This document shows positions 15,622-24,617 of a stretch of 64,000 nt of DNA, piece after piece. The stretch's first letter is position 1. Each line of letters opens with the position of its first letter. This stretch comes from Terrimesophilobacter bigeumensis (lineage in GTDB: Bacteria > Actinomycetota > Actinomycetes > Actinomycetales > Microbacteriaceae). The stretch spans positions 128,295-192,294 of the forward strand of contig NZ_BAABAE010000004.1 in the NCBI RefSeq assembly GCF_039537265.1. The letters are read 5' to 3'. The notes below the pieces were generated by a model. It had not been told where the DNA came from. It did no database searches and saw only the letters and a list, made by a program, of their open reading frames with translations. A program made the translations under genes and the position numbers.

Positions 15622-17112
15622 ATGACTGAGAACCCCCAGACCCCCGGTGAGAACCAGACCCCCGGTGAGAACGAACCCACGCCGATGAGCACCGCTCCGA
15701 TCGAACCCACCCGAGCCGAGACGGCGCCGATCGATCCTGCACAGGCCGAGACGGTACCGATCTCCCCGGCATCCCCATCGCACGCTCCCAACAGCACAGC
15801 TCCGGTCAGCCCTGCTCCGGTCAGCCCCACTCCGGTCAGTACAGACGAGAAGTGGGCTCCCGCTGCACCCTCCGCTTCCGCCGCGAAGAAGTCCGGTTCG
15901 CTCGGTGTCGTCGCCGCGCTCGCCGTGGGCGCGCTCGTCGGCGGCGTATCCGGTGCGGGCGTCGCCGTGTGGGCCGTCACTTCCAGCATCCACTCGAACA
16001 CCACGGCCACCGGAACCGGGGCGCCCGCGACCATCACCGTGAACGACGCGGCGGATGCCTCGCTCGTCACCGCGATCGCCGCGAAGGCAGGTCCGTCAGT
16101 CGTCACCATCTCGGTCCGGGGCAATACCGCGGCGGGAACGGGTTCGGGCGTCATTCTCACGGAGGACGGCTACATCCTCACCAACACGCACGTCGTCACG
16201 CTCGACGGAGAGTCGGCGCATCCCGACATCAACGTGGAGACCTACGACGGGCATCTCTACACGGCGAAGCTCGTCGGCACCGATCCGATCACAGACCTCG
16301 CGGTCGTCAAGGTCGAGGGAACCTTCCCGGCGCTCCAGTTCGCCGACTCGAGCAAGCTCAACGTCGGCGATCTGACCGTGGCGATCGGTGCTCCTCTCGG
16401 ACTCTCCAACACCGTGACGAACGGCATCGTGAGCGCGCTCAACCGCAGCATCACGGTCTCCTCGTCTGCGGCGCCCGACGAGGGCGACAGCCAGAACCCC
16501 GACGGCAACGGCGGCAGCGGCCCGTTCAACTTCTGGGAGTTCCCGGGCCAGGGCGGCAACGACGGCGAGCAGCAGGTCCCGTCGGCCGCGCAGCAGGCGA
16601 ACATCTACCTTCCCGTCGTGCAGACGGATGCGGCCATCAACCCCGGCAACTCCGGTGGCGCACTGCTCGACAAGGATGGCAAGGTCATCGGCATCAACGT
16701 CGCGATCGCCGGCACCGGCTCGAACACGGGCACCCAGTCCGGCAGCATCGGCGTGGGTTTTGCGATCCCGTCGAACCTGGCCAAGCGCGTCGCCTTCGAC
16801 CTCATCAACGACGGCACGGCGACGCACGGTCTGCTCGGCGCCACGATCATGGATGTCACAGGTGACAGCGCCATCAAGACGAAGACCTTCGTGGGTGCGA
16901 GCGTCCAGTCGGTCACGAATGGCGGCGCCGCGCAGAAGGCAGGCATCCGCAAGGGCGACATCATCACCGGCTTCAACGGGCTTCCGATCACCGGAAGCAA
17001 CGACCTCACCGCTCAGGTTCGGGCCGCCGAGGCCGGGTCGGATGCGACGGTCACCTACGTGCGCAACGGCAAGGCCACCACGGTGTCGGTGACGCTCGGC
17101 GAGTTGAAGTAA
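15622..17112 (+). CDS. HtrA/DegP-type serine protease with PDZ domain
   Basis: Membrane-anchored periplasmic-side quality-control protease of 496 residues. Order: a cytoplasmic Pro/Thr/Ser-rich tail with repeats (TPGEN; PVSPAPVSP), one transmembrane helix near residues 95-120 (VVAALAVGALVGGVSGAGVAV), a trypsin-like domain with His (TNTHVV), Asp (ITDLAVVKVE) and Ser (NPGNSGGALLD), and a C-terminal PDZ domain (GASVQSVTNGGAAQKAGIRKGD). A long Gly/Asn/Pro insert (DSQNPDGNGGSGPFNF) lies in the protease domain. ATG 15622 is preceded by GGAAGGAG. Single gene. Confidence 0.93.
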   Translation: MTENPQTPGENQTPGENEPTPMSTAPIEPTRAETAPIDPAQAETVPISPASPSHAPNSTAPVSPAPVSPTPVSTDEKWAPAAPSASAAKKSGSLGVVAALAVGALVGGVSGAGVAVWAVTSSIHSNTTATGTGAPATITVNDAADASLVTAIAAKAGPSVVTISVRGNTAAGTGSGVILTEDGYILTNTHVVTLDGESAHPDINVETYDGHLYTAKLVGTDPITDLAVVKVEGTFPALQFADSSKLNVGDLTVAIGAPLGLSNTVTNGIVSALNRSITVSSSAAPDEGDSQNPDGNGGSGPFNFWEFPGQGGNDGEQQVPSAAQQANIYLPVVQTDAAINPGNSGGALLDKDGKVIGINVAIAGTGSNTGTQSGSIGVGFAIPSNLAKRVAFDLINDGTATHGLLGATIMDVTGDSAIKTKTFVGASVQSVTNGGAAQKAGIRKGDIITGFNGLPITGSNDLTAQVRAAEAGSDATVTYVRNGKATTVSVTLGELK

Positions 17113-17185
17113 GCAACCGTCCCGAGCGCGGCGCATCACGAAGGGAGCCAGCAGGATTCCCGCCCTGGTCTGCCATAGTTGACGC

Positions 17186-18235
17186 ATGGCTGAACAGGAC
17201 GATCCGCACCCCGCGGTCTCCTACGTGATGCCCGTGCTCAACGAGGCCGGTTACATCGAAACCGCCATCCGTTCCGTGCTCGACCAGGACTACGTCGGCG
17301 ACAAGGAACTCGTCGTCGCCCTCGGCCCCTCGAACGACGGGACCACCGAAGTGGTCACCGCGCTCGCAGCCGCCGACCCCCGCATCCGCACCGTCCCCAA
17401 CCCGGATGCCGACATCCCGGCCGGCCTGAACCGCGCCATCCGCGCGAGCGCGAATCCGATCGTCGTGCGGGTGGATGCGCACTCAGAGCTCGAGCCCGGC
17501 TACACTGCGGCGGCCGTCGCCACCCTGCGGCGCACCGGCGCCGCGAACGTGGGCGGGGTCATGTTCGCGAGGGGGAAGACCGCGTTCCAGAAAGCGGTCG
17601 CCCGCGCCTACAACAGTCCTTTCGGGCTGGGCGGCGCCCGCTACCACGGCGGTGCGAAGGAGGGTGCGGCCGAGTCCGCGTACCTCGGGGTGTTCCGGCG
17701 CGAGGCGCTCGAGAGGGCGGGGCTCTTCGACGAGACGATCCGCCGCGGGGAGGACTGGGAGCTCAACCTGCGCATCCGCTGGGGTGGGGACACGGTGTGG
17801 TTCGACCCGGAACTCAAGGTCACCTACTGGCCGCGGGAGAACTGGCCGAAGCTGGCGAGACAGTTCTTCGCGACCGGCGTCTGGCGAGCAGAGCTCGTGC
17901 GCCGTTACGGCGGCCGCAACCCGTGGCGGTTCTTCGCGCCCCCGCTCCTCGTGCTCTCGCTTGCGGCAAGCGTGGTCATCGGGATCCTGCAGCTGACCGG
18001 TGTGCTGCACGGTCGGCTGGGCCTCGTGGCGAGCGCGGTCTATCTCGCGCCCATCCTCTACCTGCTGCTCGTGCTGTGGGTCGCCCTCACCCAGGATGCC
18101 GTGAAGCCCTGGCGCGACCGCTGGCTGTTCCTCGTCGTGCTGCCCACCATGCACGTGAGTTGGGGTGCCGGGTTCATCGTGGGGCTCATCCGCGGCGCCC
18201 GCGGTATCAACGACACCTCCCGCACCGAGATCTGA
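17186..18235 (+). CDS. Glycosyltransferase family 2, membrane-associated
   Basis: 349 residues: an N-terminal GT-A domain (VSYVMPVLNEAGYIETAIRSVL; GPSNDGTTEVV; the DXD-type DAHSELEPG; and GEDWELNLRIRWGG in the acceptor region) followed by three or four hydrophobic helices. It resembles ExoA-type succinoglycan glucosyltransferases, which add sugars to lipid-linked glycans at the membrane. The acceptor is unknown. A CATAGT -10 box six nt before ATG 17186 suggests a leaderless transcript. Lies just outside the wall-polymer cluster and could contribute to it. Confidence 0.88.
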   Translation: MAEQDDPHPAVSYVMPVLNEAGYIETAIRSVLDQDYVGDKELVVALGPSNDGTTEVVTALAAADPRIRTVPNPDADIPAGLNRAIRASANPIVVRVDAHSELEPGYTAAAVATLRRTGAANVGGVMFARGKTAFQKAVARAYNSPFGLGGARYHGGAKEGAAESAYLGVFRREALERAGLFDETIRRGEDWELNLRIRWGGDTVWFDPELKVTYWPRENWPKLARQFFATGVWRAELVRRYGGRNPWRFFAPPLLVLSLAASVVIGILQLTGVLHGRLGLVASAVYLAPILYLLLVLWVALTQDAVKPWRDRWLFLVVLPTMHVSWGAGFIVGLIRGARGINDTSRTEI

Positions 18236-18257
18236 CGGTCAACGGGTTGCCGCGCGC

Positions 18258-18599
18258 TCAACCAGCGGGCTTGGCCGGCTTGGCGCGCTTGGGTTTCGGC
18301 GCCGGCAGGACATCCGCCGTGCGCTGGACGAGGTCCTGCAGCCACTCGCGGTTCTCGAGCCGATCGCCGGGTACCGCGTAGTACAGTTTCGAGCCGGGGT
18401 AGGCGGGGGCGAGGGTTTCGGGTCCGAGTGCCTCTTCAGCCACCGCCGTCGGTTTCATGAACACGGTGTCGTCGCAGATGAACGCGACGGTCTTGTCGTC
18501 GCAGTAGAGCGCGTACTCGCCGAACATCGACCTCGCTCGCACCGGCAGCGGGTCGAGTTGGTCGAGCACGTACTCGACGGTCTCCTTGCGTGTGGCCAT
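18258..18599 (-). CDS. TfoX/Sxy N-terminal domain protein
   Basis: 113 residues: ETVEYVLDQLDPLPVRARSMFGEYALYCDDKTVAFICDDTVFMKP is the TfoX/Sxy N-terminal domain (the MFGEY motif is diagnostic), followed by a Lys/Pro/Ala-rich basic tail. In Haemophilus and E. coli Sxy activates competence genes; in actinobacteria this single-domain form is common and uncharacterised. ATG 18599; convergent with the glycosyltransferase gene. Confidence 0.85.
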   Translation of the reverse strand: MATRKETVEYVLDQLDPLPVRARSMFGEYALYCDDKTVAFICDDTVFMKPTAVAEEALGPETLAPAYPGSKLYYAVPGDRLENREWLQDLVQRTADVLPAPKPKRAKPAKPAG

Positions 18600-18652
18600 G
18601 CGCACACGATACCGCTCGCGGCCGTCGCGGACAGGTGGCCTGCCGCACAGGC

Positions 18653-19084
18653 CTAGCGGAACGGGTTGACTGCGACGAGCTCGTCGGTCCGGCACTCCGC
18701 GGGGACCTGGTTGGAGTACGAGGCGCTGTCCTGCGTGTAGTACACGCCGCCGCCCGTGAACTCGTCGCCCAGGCTGAGCGTTCCCCAGCCGGGGATCGAG
18801 ATCTGCTCGGTGCCCTCGACGATGCTCGTTCCGGGTGGGAACACCGTCGTGAAGGTCGCACCCTCCCTCGTCAGCCCGAAGCAGGTATCGCCGACGAGGA
18901 CGAATGTGCCCTCCACGCCGGCATCCGGGTACGCCCCGACCGCTCTCTCCTGCGCGAGCAGCACATGCCCGCTCTCGCTCGTCTGGGTGATGAGGCCCGC
19001 GCCCTGCGCGCATCCGGTGAGTATCGCGACCGCGCCGATCACGGCAAGCGACGCGACCGCGGCCGTCGTCCGCCGATGCCGCAT
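18653..19084 (-). CDS. Small putative lipoprotein
   Basis: 143 residues with signal MRHRRTTAAVASLAVIGAVAILTGC (lipobox ILTGC), followed by a beta-rich region with one further Cys pair (DTCFG; PAECRTDE). No family recognised. Its start abuts the CDP-glycerol transferase gene (stop 19086), which is upstream on the same strand, so they may be cotranscribed, hinting at a wall-related role. Confidence 0.75.
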   Translation of the reverse strand: MRHRRTTAAVASLAVIGAVAILTGCAQGAGLITQTSESGHVLLAQERAVGAYPDAGVEGTFVLVGDTCFGLTREGATFTTVFPPGTSIVEGTEQISIPGWGTLSLGDEFTGGGVYYTQDSASYSNQVPAECRTDELVAVNPFR

Positions 19085-19085
19085 G

Positions 19086-20609
19086 TCAGATCACACCCTC
19101 CCGGATGAGCCGGGCGACCACGCGCTCGGCCGCGTGCCCGTCGTCGCGAGGGTTGAAGCGCTCGCGCCAGGCCGCGTACTTCGCAGCGTACTCCGCCTGC
19201 ACGGCATCCGGATGCCGCACCAGCTCGATGAGTTCGCTCGCGTCCTGGGCGACCGGCCCCGGCGCGACCGGCAGCAGGTCGAAGTAGAAGCCGCGCAGCA
19301 CCTGGCGGTACCGGTCGAGGTCGGGCGTGAAGAAGTAGATCGGCTTGCCGGTCACGCTGAAGTCGAACATGACGCTCGAGTAGTCGGTCACGAGGGCGTC
19401 GGCCGCGAGGAAGAGGTCGGAGACGTCCGGGTAGCTCGTGACGTCGATGACGCCGCCGGCGCGCACGTCCTCGCCGGGCTGGAGGGTGCGGGAATGCCCG
19501 CGGATGAGCGTGACCCAACCTGCCCCGAGCTGCTCGGTGAAGTGCGAGACGTCGAGGTGGTCGACGTGGTCGGGCCGGTCGTCGCGCCAGGTCGGCGCGT
19601 AGAGCAGCACGCGCGCGCCATCCGGAACACCCAGCCGCCTCCGAATGGCGGCGGAGTCACCGCCCACGAGCACGTCGTCGCGCGGGTAGCCCTCCTCCCA
19701 GATCGGTCCGAGATAGGCGTAGGCGCGGCGGAAGATCCGCTTCGCGTAGTCGTTCTGGGCGAGCAGGATGTCCCAGCGCGAGCGCTCCCGCAGCGTCGCG
19801 AGCGCGGTGCGCAGCCCCGGGCGCCTGCGGGAGAGGGCGAGCTTCTTGAGCATCGTGCCGTGCCAGGTCTGCAGCACCTTCTGGTGGGGTCGTTTGCGGT
19901 ACCGGTTGCGCAGCCAGTCGTTGACGACGATGAGCCGCGCTGCCGCGCGCACCCGCCACCACTCGGCGCTGCCCTCGATGAGCGGGATCGAGCCTTCCGG
20001 CACGGCGACCGAGGCATCCGCCACCCCCCAGTACCGGACGAGGTCGGGCCGCGCGACCGCGATCGCGCGATCGAGGGCGAGCGGGTTGCAGGACGCGTTC
20101 TGCCCGTAGAAGCTCTCGAAGAAGACCGCGTCGAGCGGTTCGGGTCGCGCCGCGCGGTAGGCCGCCTCGAGCCGCCCCTGGTTCTCACCGCCGTGCTCGT
20201 CGTCGGCGAGCGGAGGGGTGAAGACGACCGCGACCTCGCCTTCGGAGACCCGGAATGCGATGCGGAAGAGCCCCGGTACGAGCCGCGCCTCGGGCACCAC
20301 GGCGTCGATCGCGCTGATGGCGACGGCATCCGCGCTCTGGCCGCCGTCGATGACAAGTCGATAGCTTCCGGATGGCGGAGCCAGTGCCGGCCCACCCCAT
20401 CGGCTCGCCCGCAGCGGTACGGTCGCGTGCCATCCGGATTCGTCTGTCGAGACGACCCCGGGCATCCGCAATCGCGGCCCGACGAGCTCGAGCGACTCGG
20501 GGGCGCTGCCCGGCCCCCGCAGTTCGAGCACAGGCACGCCGGACCCGGCGGCATCCCCGAGCGCGATCGACTCGATCGTGAGCGTGCGCGATGACGATGC
20601 TGCGGTCAT
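19086..20609 (-). CDS. CDP-glycerol:poly(glycerophosphate) glycerophosphotransferase family (TagF-like), 507 aa
   Basis: Wall glycopolymer polymerase/primase family. An N-terminal beta-rich domain (about residues 1-130) is followed by the GT-B-like catalytic part with QTWHGTMLKKL (family His), LYAPTWRDD, LIRGHS and VTDYSSVMFDFS, the hallmark TDYSS/D motif. It would transfer glycerol- or ribitol-phosphate from the CDP-linked donor onto a growing chain at the membrane surface. It overlaps the upstream family member by ATGA (20606-20609). The two make a pair, as TagB-TagF or TarF-TarL do, but the polymer is unknown. Confidence 0.88.
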   Translation of the reverse strand: MTAASSSRTLTIESIALGDAAGSGVPVLELRGPGSAPESLELVGPRLRMPGVVSTDESGWHATVPLRASRWGGPALAPPSGSYRLVIDGGQSADAVAISAIDAVVPEARLVPGLFRIAFRVSEGEVAVVFTPPLADDEHGGENQGRLEAAYRAARPEPLDAVFFESFYGQNASCNPLALDRAIAVARPDLVRYWGVADASVAVPEGSIPLIEGSAEWWRVRAAARLIVVNDWLRNRYRKRPHQKVLQTWHGTMLKKLALSRRRPGLRTALATLRERSRWDILLAQNDYAKRIFRRAYAYLGPIWEEGYPRDDVLVGGDSAAIRRRLGVPDGARVLLYAPTWRDDRPDHVDHLDVSHFTEQLGAGWVTLIRGHSRTLQPGEDVRAGGVIDVTSYPDVSDLFLAADALVTDYSSVMFDFSVTGKPIYFFTPDLDRYRQVLRGFYFDLLPVAPGPVAQDASELIELVRHPDAVQAEYAAKYAAWRERFNPRDDGHAAERVVARLIREGVI

Positions 20610-21835
20610 GCCTGCCCTCCCAATCGGGTGAGGAGTTCTGCGTACACTCTCTCAGTGTTGCGGCCGTCACGGTACTCGTGGTGGGTTGCGGCGAGGTGAA
20701 CGGCGTGCCCGGCGAGCCGGTCGAGTGCGACCGGGTCTACGAGGAGGGCGAGCAGCCCGGCCCAGGTGGCGACCTCGTTGCCGCCACTGAACTCGCGATA
20801 CGGCTCGTAGAGCCCGCGCGTGGCCGCGTAGTTTTCGGCGTCCGGCGCGAGGAAGGCGGTCGGGCGGCCGAGCAGCGCGAAGTCGAACGCGATCGACGAG
20901 TAGTCGGTCACGAGCACGTCGACGGCGGAGAGCACAGGGTTGATGTCGTTCTGCACGTCGGCGGACAGCATCCGGATGCGGGAGGAGACCGCCGCCCCGG
21001 TGCGATAGTCGCCGACCCCGTGCGGATGCGGTCGCAGCACGAGCACGCTGTCGTTCGCCTCGAGGAACGCGGCGATCGCCTCCCACTCCGCCGCGGTCGG
21101 GACGACCGGGTCGGCGTCGCCGTCTCGCCAGGTCGGGGCGAAGAGGATGATCCGCGCACTGCCGTAGTCGCCGATGCCGTCGGCGAGCAGCGCGCGCGTC
21201 GGGCCCGACGGCTCGAGCACGACGTCGTCGCGCGGGTCGCCGGTCACGACCACTCGCTCGGCCGGGAGCCCGAAGGCGCTGCGCAGCCGCACCGCGGAGA
21301 CTTCCGAGGCGGCCGGGACGAGCCCGAGACGCGCGGTGTTCTTCCGGTAGAGCGCACGCAGCATCCGGGCGGGGAGCGCGCCGCGGAAGGTTGCGGGGGA
21401 GTCGAGCTGGATTCTCTTGAGGGGGATGCCGTGCCAGAGCTGCACGATGAACGCGCCGTGCGTTCCGAAGCGGTTGGCGTCGCCGAGGCCGTGCGTGACG
21501 ACGATGACGCGGGCGCGCAGCGTCATCCGGAAGCCTCGCCAGCCGGACCGCAGTACCGCCGTCAGCCCGAGCTCGCCCGCCCGCACCAGTTCATCGCGGT
21601 CGCGCGCGAGCCAGACGAGTCGCAGGGCTGGGTCGGCCGCGCGCGCGTGCCGATACAACGCGAGCGCGCCCTCTCCGATGCCTGAGCCGCATGCGAACAC
21701 CCAGAGTGCGTCACGACGCCGCACGAATACGCTCGCCAGGCGCCCGAAAGCGTAGAGCGGCAGTGAGAGAAGCGTCGTCGCGTTCCCTCTGGCGAAGGTG
21801 AAGCTGGGCACCGGGCGGTCGCGCTCTTTCGTCAT
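20606..21835 (-). CDS. CDP-glycerol glycerophosphotransferase family protein, 409 aa
   Basis: Shorter family member (TagB-like) with QLWHGIPLKRI, FAPTWRDGD, LRPHPHGVG and VTDYSSIAFDFAL in the right order. The frame is open for about 80 codons further upstream, but these are Arg-rich and overlap the divergent gene, so I choose ATG 21835 (MTKERDRPVPSF). No clear ribosome site precedes it. Cotranscribed with the 507-aa member. Divergent from the tandem pair that follows, with only about 110 nt between. Confidence 0.85.
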   Translation of the reverse strand: MTKERDRPVPSFTFARGNATTLLSLPLYAFGRLASVFVRRRDALWVFACGSGIGEGALALYRHARAADPALRLVWLARDRDELVRAGELGLTAVLRSGWRGFRMTLRARVIVVTHGLGDANRFGTHGAFIVQLWHGIPLKRIQLDSPATFRGALPARMLRALYRKNTARLGLVPAASEVSAVRLRSAFGLPAERVVVTGDPRDDVVLEPSGPTRALLADGIGDYGSARIILFAPTWRDGDADPVVPTAAEWEAIAAFLEANDSVLVLRPHPHGVGDYRTGAAVSSRIRMLSADVQNDINPVLSAVDVLVTDYSSIAFDFALLGRPTAFLAPDAENYAATRGLYEPYREFSGGNEVATWAGLLALLVDPVALDRLAGHAVHLAATHHEYRDGRNTERVYAELLTRLGGQA

Positions 21836-21944
21836 GGAAGTGTGTCGGGGCGAGCCTAGCAGCGCCGGATGTGCGCAGTATCGGCTGGGTAACGGTCGGT
21901 TCTGCCGCCCGGCCGAGAGCATCCGGTGCTGCTTTAATCGGCTG

Positions 21945-23246
21945 GTGGCCATCCTGACCGATCTCAAGTCCGCTCGGCGCATCGTTCGCAACCTCGTTCG
22001 GTCGCGCAGGACTCGACGTGAGCTCGCCCGGCGGCTTGCCAGTGTGCCCGAACCGGCACTCGACAGCATCCGGATCGCCGTCTATTTCGCGGACACGACG
22101 GTCAATCTCTACCAGATCCGGCAGTGGTACGCGCCTCTCGCGGAGCTCAATGCGACCTGGCCGGTGGCGATCGTCACGCGCTCGCCTGGTGCGACGCTCG
22201 CGATGCTCGACGAGTCGCCGGTGCCGGTGATCTACCGGCGCAAGGTAGTCGACCTCGAGCAGTTCGTCACCGATCAGGGCCTGCACATCGTGTTCTACGT
22301 GAACCAGAACACCAAGAATTTTCAGATGTTCCGGTACGGGCGCATGTGGCACGTCTTCGTCAACCACGGCGAGAGCGACAAGATGTACATGACGACGAAC
22401 CAGTTCAAGGCCTACGACTACAGCTTCATCGCGGGTGAGGCTGCGCGCGAGCGGCTCGGCCGCAAGCTGTGGGGTTTCGACCTGGAGTCGCGCACGTTCA
22501 TGATCGGTCGCCCGCAGGCCGACCATTTCGCGGGTGAGCTGCCCTACACCCCGGATGACCGGACGGTCGTGCTCTACGCCCCCACCTGGGAGGGCGACAG
22601 GGAGGCCGCCGCGTACGGTTCGGTCGTATCGCACGGCGTGACCATCGTGAAGGCGCTCCTGGCGACAGGAAAGCACAGGGTCATCTACCGACCGCACCCA
22701 CGCAGCGGGATCGTCGACGAGGAGTACAAGCGCGCGAACGAGGCGATCATCTCGGCGATCGCATCGGCGAACGCGCGAGATCGTTCAGCGCATCACATCT
22801 ACGATGACGGCAAATCGCTGGGCTGGCAACTCGCGGCGGCGGATGTCGCCATCACGGATGTCTCGGCTATGGTCTATGACCGTTTGGCGGTGGGCAAGCC
22901 GCTCATCATCGCGCGCCCGGCGAACCCCAGCGCTGAAGTGGACTCAGAAGGATACCTCGGTGCGGCGGAGTGGCTGGATGCTGCCGACACTGCCGACATC
23001 GTCGGTTTCGTCGAGCGGGTGCGCAATAGTCCCGAGGCTCGCGAGCGGCTTGAGTTCTGGGTCTCGCGTCATTTCGGTGACACGACGGCGGGGGAGGCCA
23101 CGCGGCGGTTCCACGCGGCCGTTGAAACGCTCATGGACGAGTGGGATCGGCACGCCGAACTTCATGTCGGCGACCGGCGCGTGCGCGAGTCGGACCCGTT
23201 CGACGGCGAGGACGACGACGAGGACGACCCTTCGAGCGTGGATTGA
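21945..23246 (+). CDS. CDP-glycerol glycerophosphotransferase-like protein, tandem paralog 1
   Basis: 433 residues; family blocks MWHVFVNHGESDK, LYAPTWEGDREAAAYGS, IYRPHPRSG and ITDVSAMVYDRLAVGKP. The canonical TDYSS is replaced by TDVSA, so this is a distinct subfamily. It ends in an acidic tail (DGEDDDEDDP). GTG 21945 is preceded by TTTAAT ending seven nt upstream, indicating a leaderless mRNA. The next gene encodes a paralog of exactly equal length. Confidence 0.85.
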   Translation: MAILTDLKSARRIVRNLVRSRRTRRELARRLASVPEPALDSIRIAVYFADTTVNLYQIRQWYAPLAELNATWPVAIVTRSPGATLAMLDESPVPVIYRRKVVDLEQFVTDQGLHIVFYVNQNTKNFQMFRYGRMWHVFVNHGESDKMYMTTNQFKAYDYSFIAGEAARERLGRKLWGFDLESRTFMIGRPQADHFAGELPYTPDDRTVVLYAPTWEGDREAAAYGSVVSHGVTIVKALLATGKHRVIYRPHPRSGIVDEEYKRANEAIISAIASANARDRSAHHIYDDGKSLGWQLAAADVAITDVSAMVYDRLAVGKPLIIARPANPSAEVDSEGYLGAAEWLDAADTADIVGFVERVRNSPEARERLEFWVSRHFGDTTAGEATRRFHAAVETLMDEWDRHAELHVGDRRVRESDPFDGEDDDEDDPSSVD

Positions 23247-23315
23247 GGTAGTGGTTCCCGAGCCGTTCAGCGTGCTCTCAGCGGTATCCAAACTTCGCTG
23301 CCTAGCCTCGCTCGC

Positions 23316-24617
23316 GTGCCTCTTGCAACTGACTTGCGCACGGCTAAGCGCATCCTTGGCAATGCGTGGCGATCGCGGCGGGCACGAAACCGCCTGGCGT
23401 CGGTGCAGGGTGAGCTGGAGCATCCGGCGCGGGGTTCGGTGAGGATCGTGCTCTACTTCGCCGACCCGAAGGTCAACCTCTACCAGCTGAGGCAGTGGTA
23501 CCAGCCGCTCGTCGAGTTATCGAAGACCTGGCCCGTGGTGGTGGTCTCCCGGTCGCCGAGCTCGATGCTGCGGCTGATCGAGGAGAGCCCGCTCCCGGTC
23601 GTCTACCTGCGCAAGATCGTCGACTTCGAGAATTTCCTCGCCGAGCAGGACATCCGGATCGTGCTCTACGTGAACCAGAATGTCAAGAACTTCCAGTCGA
23701 TGCGGTACGGACGCATGTGGCACGTCTTCATCAACCACGGTGAGAGCGACAAGGCGTATATGGCGAGCAACCAGTACAAGGCCTACGACTATGCCATGGT
23801 CGCCGGCGACGCCGCCCTCGAGCGGCTGAGCCATGCGCTCTGGGACTACGACGTGAGCAAGCGCGCACTCGTCATCGGACGTCCGCAGGCCGACTACTTC
23901 ACCGGCGAACTGCCTTACACACCGGATGATCGGGTCACCGTGCTCTACGCGCCGACCTGGGAGGGTGACCGGGGTTCGATGAGCTACGGCTCGGTGCTGA
24001 CCCACGGTCTTGCGATCGCGCGCAGCCTCCTCGCCGACTCGCGCTTCCGGCTCATCTATCGCCCGCATCCGAGGAGTGGGGTCACGAACCCCGAGTACCG
24101 GCAGGCCAACGAGCAGATCATCGGCATGATCGCCGCCGCCAACGCGCGGGACTCACGGGCGCAGCATGTCTTCGACGAGAACCCGGCGATCGGCTGGCAG
24201 CTGGGGTCGACGGATGTCGCGATCACCGACATCTCAGCGATGGTCTACGACCGGCTGGCGACCGGGAAGCCGCTCATCGTCACCAGGCCGTCATCGCCCG
24301 AAGCCCAGGTGGAGACGGACGGCTACCTCGGTTCGGCGGAGTGGCTGGACGCGGACGCCGCCCCGGATGTCATCGCTCAGGTCGAGCGCGTGCGCGGCGA
24401 CGCGGAGGCGCTCGAGCGGCTGCAGCACTGGGTGAAGTACCACTTCGGCGACACGACTCCCGGGGCGGCGACAGGGCGGTTCCATGGTGCCGTCCAGCAC
24501 CTCATGGGGGAATGGGAGCAGCACGCGGCGATCCACCTCGCCGACAAGCGGGTCGGTCAGTTCGATGTGCTGGACGGCGACGAGGACGACGAGGACGAGG
24601 CGCCCGGCGCCGACTGA
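23316..24617 (+). CDS. CDP-glycerol glycerophosphotransferase-like protein, tandem paralog 2
   Basis: 433 residues, closely similar along its length to the preceding gene product: MWHVFINHGESDK, LYAPTWEGDRGSMSYGS, IYRPHPRSG, ITDISAMVYDRLATGKP, and an acidic C-terminus (DEDDEDEAPGAD). GTG 23316 is preceded by TAGCCT ending seven nt upstream (leaderless). Tandem duplication with divergence suggests two steps or alternate polymers. Its last 61 nt overlap the 3' end of the convergent EcsC-like gene. Confidence 0.85.
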   Translation: MPLATDLRTAKRILGNAWRSRRARNRLASVQGELEHPARGSVRIVLYFADPKVNLYQLRQWYQPLVELSKTWPVVVVSRSPSSMLRLIEESPLPVVYLRKIVDFENFLAEQDIRIVLYVNQNVKNFQSMRYGRMWHVFINHGESDKAYMASNQYKAYDYAMVAGDAALERLSHALWDYDVSKRALVIGRPQADYFTGELPYTPDDRVTVLYAPTWEGDRGSMSYGSVLTHGLAIARSLLADSRFRLIYRPHPRSGVTNPEYRQANEQIIGMIAAANARDSRAQHVFDENPAIGWQLGSTDVAITDISAMVYDRLATGKPLIVTRPSSPEAQVETDGYLGSAEWLDADAAPDVIAQVERVRGDAEALERLQHWVKYHFGDTTPGAATGRFHGAVQHLMGEWEQHAAIHLADKRVGQFDVLDGDEDDEDEAPGAD

